The translations under genes were made by a program, and so were the position numbers. From positions 1-50,570 of the forward strand of contig JAPLDA010000094.1 of the NCBI GenBank assembly GCA_026391945.1: DNA of 50,570 nucleotides. Direction: 5' to 3'. Below, one piece after another: positions 25,633 to 33,756 of the stretch. The notes beneath the pieces were generated by a model, which was given only the letters and a program-made list of their open reading frames with translations, was not told where the DNA came from and did not search any database. Within the stretch, counting starts at the first letter, position 1; each line of letters begins with the position of its first letter. Source of the DNA: Bacteroidota bacterium (GTDB lineage Bacteria > Bacteroidota > Bacteroidia > AKYH767-A > 2013-40CM-41-45).

Positions 25633-25704
25633 TTTTACGTCCATGACTTTTACGTCCATGACTTTTACGCCCATGACTTTTACGCCCATGACTTCAGTCA
25701 TGGG
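25633..25704. repeat. Four tandem 15-bp repeats ending in a palindrome
   Basis: Four units of TTTTACG(T/C)CCATGAC start at 25633, 25648, 25663 and 25678; the first two have T and the last two have C at the variable base. The last unit runs into the perfect palindrome CCCATGAC-TTCA-GTCATGGG (25685-25704). It lies between the redoxin promoter and the 3' end of the SBBP gene. No spacers, so not CRISPR. Confidence 0.8.
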
Positions 25705-25742
25705 AATGAATTAAAGAAAAAACTAAAACCATTTAAATGGTT

Positions 25743-27791
25743 TCAAGTCCGCTTCTGGAAAAACAAACCTGTCATCAAAACAATTCCTGCGAATAAAATC
25801 ATAGCCCATGTTCCAAGGGCAGGAATCGGATTCACGACATCATCCTGCAGTTCCATCAGGGCAGCTCCTTTCGAAGTTGGCTGCCATGAATTTCCACTGT
25901 CGGTGCTTAGTTCCATGAACACATCGAAGAAACTCGATATGCGATAGATTCCGCCTCCGGCATTGGTGATGCGCGCCAAACCGGTAGAGAAGAGCGTAGG
26001 ACTTTCACGCAGCAGGACTCCCGATGGGAAACTACCGCCGGAAAGATCCAGCTGCAGCATTTCAGTTTCGTAAAAGGCCGACGATCCGGAAGATGAAACG
26101 AAGGTCATCTTCATCCGTGCCGTGGCTGTGCAGGAAACCGGAACAGGTGAACCGGAATTTGATAACATAGCTGTAAAGTCACCGGTGAACGTAACGATGG
26201 ATGAACCGGAAGCGGGCGGAGGTGCTGATCCGGAAAAGTTTTTCAGGACGCAATTACTCAGGCTGATGGAGCCGGCATCATACAACCCGATACTGTAATA
26301 TTTTTTTGGAGGCCAAGAAGGCGAGGAGGTGATGATTGGTGGAAGGTCGGGAACATTGGTAATGACTTCCGGCCGTGGCACCGATGCAGAAAATTTTACC
26401 AGGCTGGCATCCCACATCCCGCCGCCGAATGTATTCTGAAATCCGCCCGATGCAATGCCTGTCGTGCTTTTCACGGTTCCCGCCATGTACAGATCACCAA
26501 ATGCATTCACGGTGATTCGCGCTTCTTCTTCATGCAGTTGTCCGTAATAAGTGGCACAGGTTCGCAAACCATTGGATGTAAAAGCAGCAAGGAAATGATT
26601 CTCCGTTCCGATCAGGTTGTTCTGAAAGCCGCCGGGAGTGGCAATGCAATTTCCGGCATTCGGACTGTAAACATCACCGACGAGGAAAACATTTCCCCAG
26701 GCATCGGTAGCCACGTCATTTCCTTCTTCCGCATTTGCTCCACCGTAATAAGTTCCCCACAAACGATTTCCTGATGCATCAAATTTCACGAGATACGAAT
26801 CACTCCAGCCACCAAACGTATTCTGAAAACCTCCGGAAGCAATTCCTGAAGTGCTGTTGGTGATTCCGGCAAGATATACACAGCCGCCGGGGCCGGTGGC
26901 AATACCGAAACCATATTCCAAATCAGAGCCTCCGTAATATGTTGCCCATAGCCGGTTTCCAGACGGATCGAATTTGGCGATGAAAGCATCCTGGTTTCCG
27001 CCGAAGGAATTCTGAAATCCGCCGGCAGAAGCAATGGCAGAAGTACTCATGGTGTATCCGCCGATAAAAACATTTCCGGCTGTATCGGTAGCCACATCGT
27101 TGGACAGGTCCTGGTCGGTTCCGCCGTAGTACGTTCCCCACAACCTGTTGCCGCTGCCGTTAAACTTTACAAGAAAGGCATCGGCCAATCCGCCATTCGT
27201 GGTTTGGTATGATCCGGCAGAGGAAATATCTGTCGTGCTGATGGTGTAACCCGTCATGTACACATTGCCTGTTGCGTCAGTAGCGAGATCCACGCCCTGG
27301 TCGAAATCAGCTCCGCCATAATACGTTCCCCAGATTCGGTTGCCGTTGGAATCAAACTTAACAAGAAATGCATCGGCTACGCCATTCAGGCTGGGCTGAA
27401 AAGAACCGGCTGTAGCAATGCCGCTTGTACTGAATGTATATCCTGCGAGGTAAACATTTCCGGCAGCATCGGTTTTTACCCCGTAACCATAATCAGCATC
27501 AGTGCCTCCGTAATACGTTGCCCAGAGCCGCACACCGGCGCCGTTGAACTTAACAAGATACGCATCTGTTGATCCACCGAAGACCGGCTGGTATGAACCT
27601 GCAGTTGAGATATTCGAAGTGCTGTATGTCCAGCCAGCTACATATACATTGCCGGCAGCATCGGTGGTGACGCTGTTACCAAATTCGCTGTCGCTGCCAC
27701 CGTAATAGGTAGCCCACATCCTGTAGTTTTGCGCCCGTCCCGTGTTTGCAACGCCGGACAGTAGTGCCAGTACCAGTAATATTTTTCTCAT
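25743..27791 (-). CDS. Exported SBBP-repeat protein with IPTL-like C-terminus
   Basis: The product is 682 residues from the ATG at 27791, with signal peptide KILLVLALLSGVANTGRAQ. Residues about 25-480 are seven or so copies of a 65-residue unit, (R)LWATYYGG.D...G..V.TDA.GNVY.AG.T.ST, the SBBP beta-propeller repeat. A second beta-rich domain follows. The C-terminus is tripartite: PIPALGTWA, a hydrophobic helix MILFAGIVLMTGLFF, and a basic end QKRT. This is the layout of IPTL/PEP-CTERM sorting signals and not of a T9SS domain. The protein is probably surface-exposed or envelope-anchored. It has a promoter of its own. Binding partner unknown. Confidence 0.85.
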   Translation of the reverse strand: MRKILLVLALLSGVANTGRAQNYRMWATYYGGSDSEFGNSVTTDAAGNVYVAGWTYSTSNISTAGSYQPVFGGSTDAYLVKFNGAGVRLWATYYGGTDADYGYGVKTDAAGNVYLAGYTFSTSGIATAGSFQPSLNGVADAFLVKFDSNGNRIWGTYYGGADFDQGVDLATDATGNVYMTGYTISTTDISSAGSYQTTNGGLADAFLVKFNGSGNRLWGTYYGGTDQDLSNDVATDTAGNVFIGGYTMSTSAIASAGGFQNSFGGNQDAFIAKFDPSGNRLWATYYGGSDLEYGFGIATGPGGCVYLAGITNSTSGIASGGFQNTFGGWSDSYLVKFDASGNRLWGTYYGGANAEEGNDVATDAWGNVFLVGDVYSPNAGNCIATPGGFQNNLIGTENHFLAAFTSNGLRTCATYYGQLHEEEARITVNAFGDLYMAGTVKSTTGIASGGFQNTFGGGMWDASLVKFSASVPRPEVITNVPDLPPIITSSPSWPPKKYYSIGLYDAGSISLSNCVLKNFSGSAPPPASGSSIVTFTGDFTAMLSNSGSPVPVSCTATARMKMTFVSSSGSSAFYETEMLQLDLSGGSFPSGVLLRESPTLFSTGLARITNAGGGIYRISSFFDVFMELSTDSGNSWQPTSKGAALMELQDDVVNPIPALGTWAMILFAGIVLMTGLFFQKRT

Positions 27792-27828
27792 CGTTTGAAT
27801 GATTTGCAGGTTTGATTTCTTAGTGTTG

Positions 27829-27858
27829 TAAATATAACAATCATTTTCAATGATCCAA
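27829..27858 (-). promoter_or_regulatory. Candidate promoter of the SBBP gene
   Basis: On the minus strand: TTG (27858-27856), a 19-base spacer, TATATTTA (27836-27829), one mismatch to TAnnTTTG. The leader would be about 30 bases. Confidence 0.5.
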
Positions 27859-27996
27859 TATTTTTTTTCAAGATGGTCTAGAAAGCCTTTATTCATCATC
27901 CTTTCAAAGGCTGATGTAAAATATAATTTCAAAAAGAATGCGGTGTACAGGAACTCATAAATCTTCAATTCGAAATCCGAAATTTCAGAGAGCCCC

Positions 27997-29364
27997 TCAA
28001 TAAGTAAGAATTTTATCCTGTTTATTCTGGATCAAATGCCTGCGGATAATTCGATGCACATCACGGTTGTCCTGTTTCGAAGAAATGACATCTTTCAGAA
28101 TCTCCGCTTCCTGTTGAACATAGTCGGGATTGAAAAAACCGAAGCCCAGGTATTTTCCGTTTTCTACTGTCACCACCGATCGTTCTTCTTCCGTTCTGCC
28201 GCTTCCGACAATTAAAAAATTCCGGTGTTTGTAATCAAGACTGTCGATGGCTTTCAGCACCCGTTCATTGTAAATCTCCACAGGTTCTTTACCGATGCAG
28301 GCGCCGTTGCACTGGTTGATGCTGTGATGAAAGCAGGCATATTCGATGTCGTACAGGCCGCACAGTTTCTGGCATAGTTTGAACTTGCTGATTTTGCTTT
28401 CGAGAATTTCTTTTGCTTCATCGAGCGAATGCGAAGTGATGATCGGTTGAGCAGTCTTCAGGATTTTTCCTGCCTTTAGTGTGATGTATCCATCCTTATT
28501 CACCGACTGAAAAATTCCGTAGTTGAACAACGTATTCCGCAGGGCGCGGTTGAAGAGCGGCTGGAATTTTTTTATTTCATCCGATTCAAGGAGTAAAGCG
28601 ATCAGTTCGTTTCCGGTTAATTCGAAACTCACATCGCGAATGGCATTGCGCATTTCAATGGCTTTGTGATTGCCTTTGTTGGCAAAATGGGTGATGACAC
28701 GTTTGCGGATGTTGTTGCTTTTGCCAATGTAGATAATGGTTCCGTCCTCGTTGTGCAGGTAATAAATGCCTGTTGATTCGGGTAATTTTTCAACGATCTT
28801 CCGATCGAAGTTTTCCGGGAAACGAACGTTGAGGTAATCGCTCCTGATCGACTTGCGTAGCAAATCATTCTGATCACGCTGCAACAGAATTTCAAAAAGT
28901 TTCACCGTTGCTGCCGCATCTCCGGCAGCACGATGGCGTCCTTCGATTCTTATTCCGAGACTCTTGCATAAATTCCCAAGACTGTAAGATCGATAACCGG
29001 GAATAAGCTTCCTGCTGAGTTTTACGGTACATAAATAATCACGTGAAAAAGTATAGCCAAGCGAACGGAATTCTTCTCTCAGGAATGAATAATCGAATTG
29101 TGCATTGTGTGCAACCACCGTTTTCCCTTCCGTGATTTCCACAATTTTCTTCGCCACTTCATAAAACTTCGGTGCATGACGTACCATGTCGTTGTCGATG
29201 CCGGTAAGGCGCGTGATGAAGTTGGGAATGGTACGTTCGGGATTGACCAGCGTCGTAAATTCATCCACGATTTTTTCTCCGTCATGCACATAGATGGCTA
29301 CCTCAGTAATCTTTTCATGAGCAGCCATTCCTCCGGTAGTTTCTAAGTCGATAATTGCAAACAC
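27997..29364 (-). CDS. DnaQ-like exonuclease fused to GIY-YIG nuclease domain
   Basis: The product is 455 residues from a GTG at 29364. The N-terminus (1-165) is a DEDDh 3'-5' exonuclease: IDLETTGG (Asp6, Glu8), AHNAQFDYSFL (Asp91), and HRAAGDA (His144, Asp149). Residues about 195-280 are a UvrC/Cho-type GIY-YIG nuclease: STGIYYL, IIYIGKSNNIRKR (Arg220), and the catalytic Glu253 in GNELIALLLE. A cysteine-rich stretch follows (Cys331, 335, 344, 352, 356) that resembles the UvrC segment ending C-x-G-x-C. The architecture is known in bacteria and suggests DNA repair or structure-specific cleavage. There is no UvrBC or helix-hairpin-helix domain. It sits between exported-protein genes and is probably its own unit. 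Confidence 0.9.
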   Translation of the reverse strand: MFAIIDLETTGGMAAHEKITEVAIYVHDGEKIVDEFTTLVNPERTIPNFITRLTGIDNDMVRHAPKFYEVAKKIVEITEGKTVVAHNAQFDYSFLREEFRSLGYTFSRDYLCTVKLSRKLIPGYRSYSLGNLCKSLGIRIEGRHRAAGDAAATVKLFEILLQRDQNDLLRKSIRSDYLNVRFPENFDRKIVEKLPESTGIYYLHNEDGTIIYIGKSNNIRKRVITHFANKGNHKAIEMRNAIRDVSFELTGNELIALLLESDEIKKFQPLFNRALRNTLFNYGIFQSVNKDGYITLKAGKILKTAQPIITSHSLDEAKEILESKISKFKLCQKLCGLYDIEYACFHHSINQCNGACIGKEPVEIYNERVLKAIDSLDYKHRNFLIVGSGRTEEERSVVTVENGKYLGFGFFNPDYVQQEAEILKDVISSKQDNRDVHRIIRRHLIQNKQDKILTY

Positions 29365-29578
29365 GTCAAACCTGTTTTATCGAATGCTAAATTATCAAAT
29401 AATATGGAATGACCGGAATTCCAGCAATGCCTCGGTAAATGGGTCATTAAATTGTCTACAAATACGAATCAACGAATTCTGACGGCACTGGTAAATTCGT
29501 AGTGAATGATATCCACCGATTGTCATTCGCATTTCAAAATGAATCACAACCGGCTTTTCAGCAACCTTCAAAAAAAAT
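29365..29578. other. Gap with ATTCGTA-type repeats
   Basis: Read on the minus strand, this gap begins with TTTTGAAATGCGAATGAC and runs through words such as CACTACGAATTTACCAGTG and AATTCGTTGATTCGTATT. It is similar in make-up to the copies near 7667-7800 and 9963-10012. No gene seen. Confidence 0.45.
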
Positions 29579-30928
29579 TTATTCGATGATGAATTTCCCG
29601 GTTGTGATCGTCAGATCCTGGTCAGTGAGTTTGTAAAAATAAATTCCTGATGGCAAACCGGATCGTTCGATGCGGAACTCTGCTTCGCGGCTGATTTTAT
29701 CCAGTTTAACTAATTCAGAAACCGGGTTCAGTTCCTTTCCAGTCACATCCAGAATTTTCAACTCCGGAAGAGTCAGCGTTGATGTTGACTGAATTTTCAG
29801 AATGGAATATTCAACGAGTGGATTCGGAAAAAATTCCTTTGTGATTATTCTGCTGTCCGTTTCATCAATGCCAACCGTCACATTTCTCCTGGCAACATAT
29901 TTCGCACTTACTCCATCAGCAGTAATAAACGCACCACCTGAATGAAGCACACCGTTAAAAACAGTGAGTGCCAGAACATCAGCATTCATACCGGTTCCTA
30001 CACTGTCCCAGTACGAGTTGTTGAACTTGCCAACAGAGATCACGTTGTGAGGGCTTGGAATGTTCACCGGGATGTTGAAGCCGCCGCCAGCGTATAAATA
30101 GGAAAATGTTGGAAGAAATACCTTAGGTTTTCCAACTGAACTAAACGACTGAACTGCCGAACTCCATGAACTTCCATTCCAGCGGACTATGCCCTGGCTT
30201 GGATTGCTGAAATCTCCACCAGCATAAAGGTAATAAGTGGAGCCACTCGAAACTCCATTTGGTCCCCATGCAGCAAGGCAATTCACTGAAGTTCCGTTGC
30301 TGATGTTTCCTACCGTACTCCAGGTTGATCCGTTGAACTTATTCACATACCCGCTGAATGTTCCGCCGATGTAAATTTCATTGTTGTAAACCGCCATGGC
30401 ATTAACAATTCCGCCAGGAATTCCTGCGCCTAAAGCCGACCACGTTGTTCCATTCCATTTTGCTACGCGGTTTACGGTAGTGCTGCCGTTTGCAGTGGTG
30501 AACACACCACCTGCATAAAGTTCATTGTTGTAAACCATGAGACAATTCGCAAAATTGTTCAGGCCTCCGCCTAAAGCTGACCAGGTGAAGCCATCCCATT
30601 TGGCAATGTGGCTTACCGCTGTACTGCCCGATATGGTAAAATTTCCGGCAGCATAAAGTGCATTGTTGTAAACTGCGAGAGCGTATACATCACCGTTCAG
30701 GCCGCTGCCAACAGCAATCCAGTTGGTGCCTGTCCACTTTGAGATGTGTAAAAGACTTGTTGAACCTCCATCCATGGTAAATGCCCCGCCGGCATAAAGG
30801 TTTCCGTTGTAAACAGCAAGTGCATTCACCTGTTCACCTAAACCGACTCCGAGGTTCGTCCATGATTGAGCGCGTAGCTCAGGCAATACAAACAAACAGG
30901 TAACGATGATTACCAGGTACTTTTTCAT
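29579..30928 (-). CDS. Secreted Kelch-like repeat protein with T9SS type A sorting domain
   Basis: A 449-residue protein with signal peptide (YLVIIVTCLFVLPELRAQ). Residues about 20-340 hold six or seven copies of a unit of roughly 45-50 residues with the theme W..LG.GL...V.ALAVYN..LYAGG.FT.........ISKW.G, a propeller-like fold. The last 90 residues are a T9SS type A C-terminal domain: EFFPNPLVEYSILKIQ, LPELKILDVTGKELN and SGIYFYKLTDQ..TITTGKFIIE. It should be exported across the outer membrane by the type IX system. The role is unknown; adhesion or display is inference. Confidence 0.9.
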   Translation of the reverse strand: MKKYLVIIVTCLFVLPELRAQSWTNLGVGLGEQVNALAVYNGNLYAGGAFTMDGGSTSLLHISKWTGTNWIAVGSGLNGDVYALAVYNNALYAAGNFTISGSTAVSHIAKWDGFTWSALGGGLNNFANCLMVYNNELYAGGVFTTANGSTTVNRVAKWNGTTWSALGAGIPGGIVNAMAVYNNEIYIGGTFSGYVNKFNGSTWSTVGNISNGTSVNCLAAWGPNGVSSGSTYYLYAGGDFSNPSQGIVRWNGSSWSSAVQSFSSVGKPKVFLPTFSYLYAGGGFNIPVNIPSPHNVISVGKFNNSYWDSVGTGMNADVLALTVFNGVLHSGGAFITADGVSAKYVARRNVTVGIDETDSRIITKEFFPNPLVEYSILKIQSTSTLTLPELKILDVTGKELNPVSELVKLDKISREAEFRIERSGLPSGIYFYKLTDQDLTITTGKFIIE

Positions 30929-31026
30929 ACAGTTGATTTTTTTTTATAGTGCCTAAAAATAGGACTATCCCATCCTTCGTTTTGAGCCCGGATGATTAAT
31001 AATGAACGTCACATTGTTGAAAGCTT

Positions 31027-32496
31027 CTATCTCTTTTTGTAAACAAAATTGATTGCGCTGCAGGTTTTCAAATCTGATTTCAGACGGAATATTTTTTCGC
31101 GACCGTTCTGTATGAAGGAAACCGCGGCAGTATTGGGAGGAGTTTTTCCGAGGTTATCAGCAAATAAGACCAGGTAATTGTTCGAATTCATTTTTAATTG
31201 AAGCGTGATTTTCTTCTTTTGTTTCGTGACTTCGTAATGTTTGATTATCCATTGATTATGAAAGGATAACGACATGATATCGCCATCAAGAGTTGAGTGG
31301 TCAAAAACAAAAATGTCAACGGTTGAATCCATCATTTCAATCGTGGTGGTTTGTTCAATCTTTCGACCGCCAAGATTTTCGGGAGTAGCTGATGAATCGA
31401 GAACGATGACAGGCATGGTTGGATCATTTAATCCCGGAATGACAGGGAAATGTTTTAATGAGTCGGAAAGATTTTCAACGATATGCTCTGCTGCAGGAAC
31501 AGTATCTTTTGAAGAAATTTTCTGTGGTGCTTCAGTTTTTTGTTTCCATATTAGAATGTTCCTGTCGTTTCCGGTAGTAAACAATGTTTGATCATTTGCG
31601 CTGAAGGAATAGTTGGTAACACTGTTGGTGTGACCGAATAATTCCTGGACCACATTCCGTTCAGAAAGTTTCCAGATACGTGCCCAGTTGCCCACATTGC
31701 CGGTGACCAGTAAATTTCCATCGTGCGAGAATCCAAGTTTACTGCTGGTTCCGGCTTTGAACCACAATGCCAGGTCACTGTGAAGTTGGTTCAGTTCGTA
31801 TTTCCAGATCACGATGGTCCCGTCGGCACTCCACGTTGCCAGCCTGTTATCGGCAGCTATCGTCATTCTTTCAATGGCAAAAGATGATGTAGTCAGCTCC
31901 TGTGTCATGACATCTGTTCTTGTGTTCAAAACTTTCATGGTGTTGCCGCAGGTAAAAATCAAAGCGCTCCTGTCGTTGGTGATGACTGCGTTGCTTATCA
32001 GCGAATCGGATCTGAAGATCTCAACCACCGGCTGTGTTAAATCTGATCTTGTTTTGTACAGGCGGCCTTGTCCGTTGAAATAAATAAAACCATCAGCAAT
32101 GGAGAACAAAGCAAACCGCAGGTTGGTGTAATCAGGCGAGTACATCGACTGGATGATGCGGCTTTGAACAAAATCATATATTTTAATTTCTCCTTCACGG
32201 TTGGTCAGGATCATCAGTTGTCCTGTTGAGTTGAAATTGATGCTGCCGACCGGTGAATTAAATGCCCGGAACGCGTTCAGGATGTTTCCGTTTTCCGGGC
32301 TTCTGAAAGTAATGGTTCCTGAAGAATCACCGTTCACCAGGTACGCGCCGTCAAAAGTGGCTTCCATGCAGGTGATGGTTGAATTCACATCATGTAAAGT
32401 TGCAGACAGTTTAAAAGGTTGTCCGTAAACCGTTGCGATGGAAAAAATAAAACAACAGGAATAAAGAAAGAAAAAGAAAGTGTTCCGGGATATCAT
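31027..32496 (-). CDS. Exported WD40-repeat protein
   Basis: The product is 489 residues from the ATG at 32496, chosen because a signal peptide follows (NTFFFFLYSCCFIFSIATVYGQ); an upstream ATG at 32544 would bury it. The N-terminal two thirds carry WD40-type blades such as GSINFNSTGQLMILTNREGEIKIYD and, most clearly, the last two, SKLGFSHDGNLLVTGNVGNWARIWK and VTNYSFSANDQTLFTTGNDRNILIWK. A linker and a C-terminal beta-rich domain of about 110 residues follow. There is no T9SS domain; the end is IKTRS-like basic residues (NFVYKKR). It is probably periplasmic, and a protein-interaction scaffold by analogy. Confidence 0.85.
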   Translation of the reverse strand: MISRNTFFFFLYSCCFIFSIATVYGQPFKLSATLHDVNSTITCMEATFDGAYLVNGDSSGTITFRSPENGNILNAFRAFNSPVGSINFNSTGQLMILTNREGEIKIYDFVQSRIIQSMYSPDYTNLRFALFSIADGFIYFNGQGRLYKTRSDLTQPVVEIFRSDSLISNAVITNDRSALIFTCGNTMKVLNTRTDVMTQELTTSSFAIERMTIAADNRLATWSADGTIVIWKYELNQLHSDLALWFKAGTSSKLGFSHDGNLLVTGNVGNWARIWKLSERNVVQELFGHTNSVTNYSFSANDQTLFTTGNDRNILIWKQKTEAPQKISSKDTVPAAEHIVENLSDSLKHFPVIPGLNDPTMPVIVLDSSATPENLGGRKIEQTTTIEMMDSTVDIFVFDHSTLDGDIMSLSFHNQWIIKHYEVTKQKKKITLQLKMNSNNYLVLFADNLGKTPPNTAAVSFIQNGREKIFRLKSDLKTCSAINFVYKKR

Positions 32497-32608
32497 GTAC
32501 AGCTGGATTTTTACCTGCATAAAAGTAAATCCACGGTCTTTCACAGAATCAGCACGAAAAAATATTTTTCATCAATTGAAAGTTAATGGGAGGGAAACCG
32601 GATTCAAT

Positions 32609-32642
32609 AAAAAAGGGCTGGAAATTTTTCCAACCCTTTTTG
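32609..32642 (-). terminator. Terminator of the Lys/Ala-rich peptide gene
   Basis: AAAAGGG-C-TGGAAA pairs with TTTCCA-A-CCCTTTT (32611-32640) around a short T loop. It lies 18 bases beyond the stop at 32660. The A and T runs would serve both strands. Confidence 0.8.
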
Positions 32643-32659
32643 TTTCTTCAGAGAGAAGA

Positions 32660-32899
32660 TTACTTTTTTTCTTCAACCTTCGGAGCATCTTTCGCAGGAG
32701 CAGCTTCTTTCTTAGCAGCTTCTTTCTTAGGAGCAGCATCTTTTTTAGGAGCAGCTTTCTTTGCAGGAGCAGCATCTTTTTTAGGAGCAGCTTCTTTTTT
32801 CTCCATTTTGTTTTCTTTCTTCTCAGCTGGAGCAGCATTCTGCGCAGAAACTGCAAAAGCGAACATAGCTGTTACGGCCAATACAACTAATTTTTTCAT
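32660..32899 (-). CDS. Small exported Lys/Ala/Pro-rich low-complexity protein
   Basis: A 79-residue protein. A clean signal peptide (MKKLVVLAVTAMFAFAVSAQ) is followed by about 59 residues almost wholly of Lys, Ala, Glu, Pro and Asp, in a repeating theme AAPKKDAAPAKK. The mature part is strongly basic and presumably unfolded, and resembles the tail of histone H1-like proteins. Exported, it could bind polyanions such as DNA, LPS or polysaccharide; that is inference. The DNA has matching short repeats, so repeat number may vary between strains. A terminator follows directly. A possible promoter, TTG-N18-TACCATTG, lies upstream. Confidence 0.8.
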   Translation of the reverse strand: MKKLVVLAVTAMFAFAVSAQNAAPAEKKENKMEKKEAAPKKDAAPAKKAAPKKDAAPKKEAAKKEAAPAKDAPKVEEKK

Positions 32900-32997
32900 T
32901 GTTTTTTGATTTTGATTTGGGTTAATAATTAATTATTGTGGTGCAATGGTACAGTTAATTTTATGAAGTCAAAATGAAAATGGAAAACAATTGGATG

Positions 32998-33330
32998 CTA
33001 ACGATGCCTGTAGCGGATCACTTTTACCTTTTCGAGGGTGATCAATCCTTCCCGGACAACCTCATCAGGAAACGGAAGAGGCAGGTTGATATTCTCTTCA
33101 CTATCAACCAACTCAATAACGACAGGCAAATCTTCTGATAACTCGAGAAGTTAGGAGGTATGAATCCGGCTTCCCGCTCCATAACCCATGATTCCCTTCG
33201 TAACAGTTATACCTGCGAGGATGAGTTCCTGCGCTTTCAGAACAATAGTTTCAAACGTTGCCTTTCCATGGTATTGATCCGATTCCCCGATAAAAATTCT
33301 GAGTGAATAACCTTCGGCCGGTAGTTTCAT
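32998..33330 (-). pseudogene. DUF190 family gene with an in-frame stop codon
   Basis: From the ATG at 33330 the frame reads MKLPAEGYSLRIFIGESDQY and on to GYGAGSRIHTS. Codon 60 is TAA (33153-33151). The same frame then continues LLELSEDLPVVIELVDSEEN to a final stop at 32998. The whole, 110 codons, matches a complete DUF190 protein of normal length. In the family a lysine commonly sits where the stop is (HTxKLLxLSEDLP), so a single AAA-to-TAA change would explain it. There is no internal restart. It begins 7 bases after crcB, a common partner. Either a real nonsense mutation or a base error in the assembly. Confidence 0.85.
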
Positions 33331-33337
33331 AGTTGTT

Positions 33338-33727
33338 TTATTTTATTGATCCCATCATGATGCGGGAAATGAACAATCCTCCGAAAGCAAGAGCAATTCC
33401 AAGGAGGTTACTCACCAGCACATTGATAATCGCATACCTGATTTCACCCGCGCGGACCAGGTTTAAAGTCTCTAATGAAAAGGACGAAAAAGTCGTGTAA
33501 CCTCCAAGCAAACCGATAAATAAAAATGTACGGAGATTGGGTGCAATGAGATTGGCTTCATTCAAACCGGCAAGGAACCCGATGATCAGTGAACCGGTGA
33601 GATTCACCACCAATGTTCCCCATGGAAAAATGGCGGCCTGAAAAAACTGGTACGTATTTGTGGAAACAAGATACCGGAGAACCGTTCCTATTGCTCCACC
33701 AAGTCCGAGTAAAATGTAACGGATCAT
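33338..33727 (-). CDS. crcB: Fluoride ion channel CrcB/Fluc
   Basis: A 129-residue membrane protein with four hydrophobic helices that exports fluoride as a dual-topology dimer. Family marks: GGAIGTVLRY at 10-19, FPWGTLVVNLTGSLIIGF near 34-51 with the conserved Asn, and GLLGGYTTFSSFSLET near 72-87 with the Phe/Thr/Ser track. It starts 29 bases after the DUF3078 gene and is followed by the broken DUF190 gene. No fluoride riboswitch motif was recognised in the short leader. Confidence 0.95.
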   Translation of the reverse strand: MIRYILLGLGGAIGTVLRYLVSTNTYQFFQAAIFPWGTLVVNLTGSLIIGFLAGLNEANLIAPNLRTFLFIGLLGGYTTFSSFSLETLNLVRAGEIRYAIINVLVSNLLGIALAFGGLFISRIMMGSIK

Positions 33728-33756
33728 TCCTTTAATTTAAGCACGAGGCTGCCTGA

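Noticed and set aside
25633-25704. Second tandem array considered as CRISPR.
   Set aside because: 15-bp units without spacers.
33151-33153. Recoding (selenocysteine or pyrrolysine) at the DUF190 internal stop.
   Set aside because: The codon is TAA, which is not used for either, and the family has lysine there.
33700-33756. A fluoride riboswitch before crcB.
   Set aside because: The 29-base gap to the DUF3078 gene is too short and shows no riboswitch core motif.
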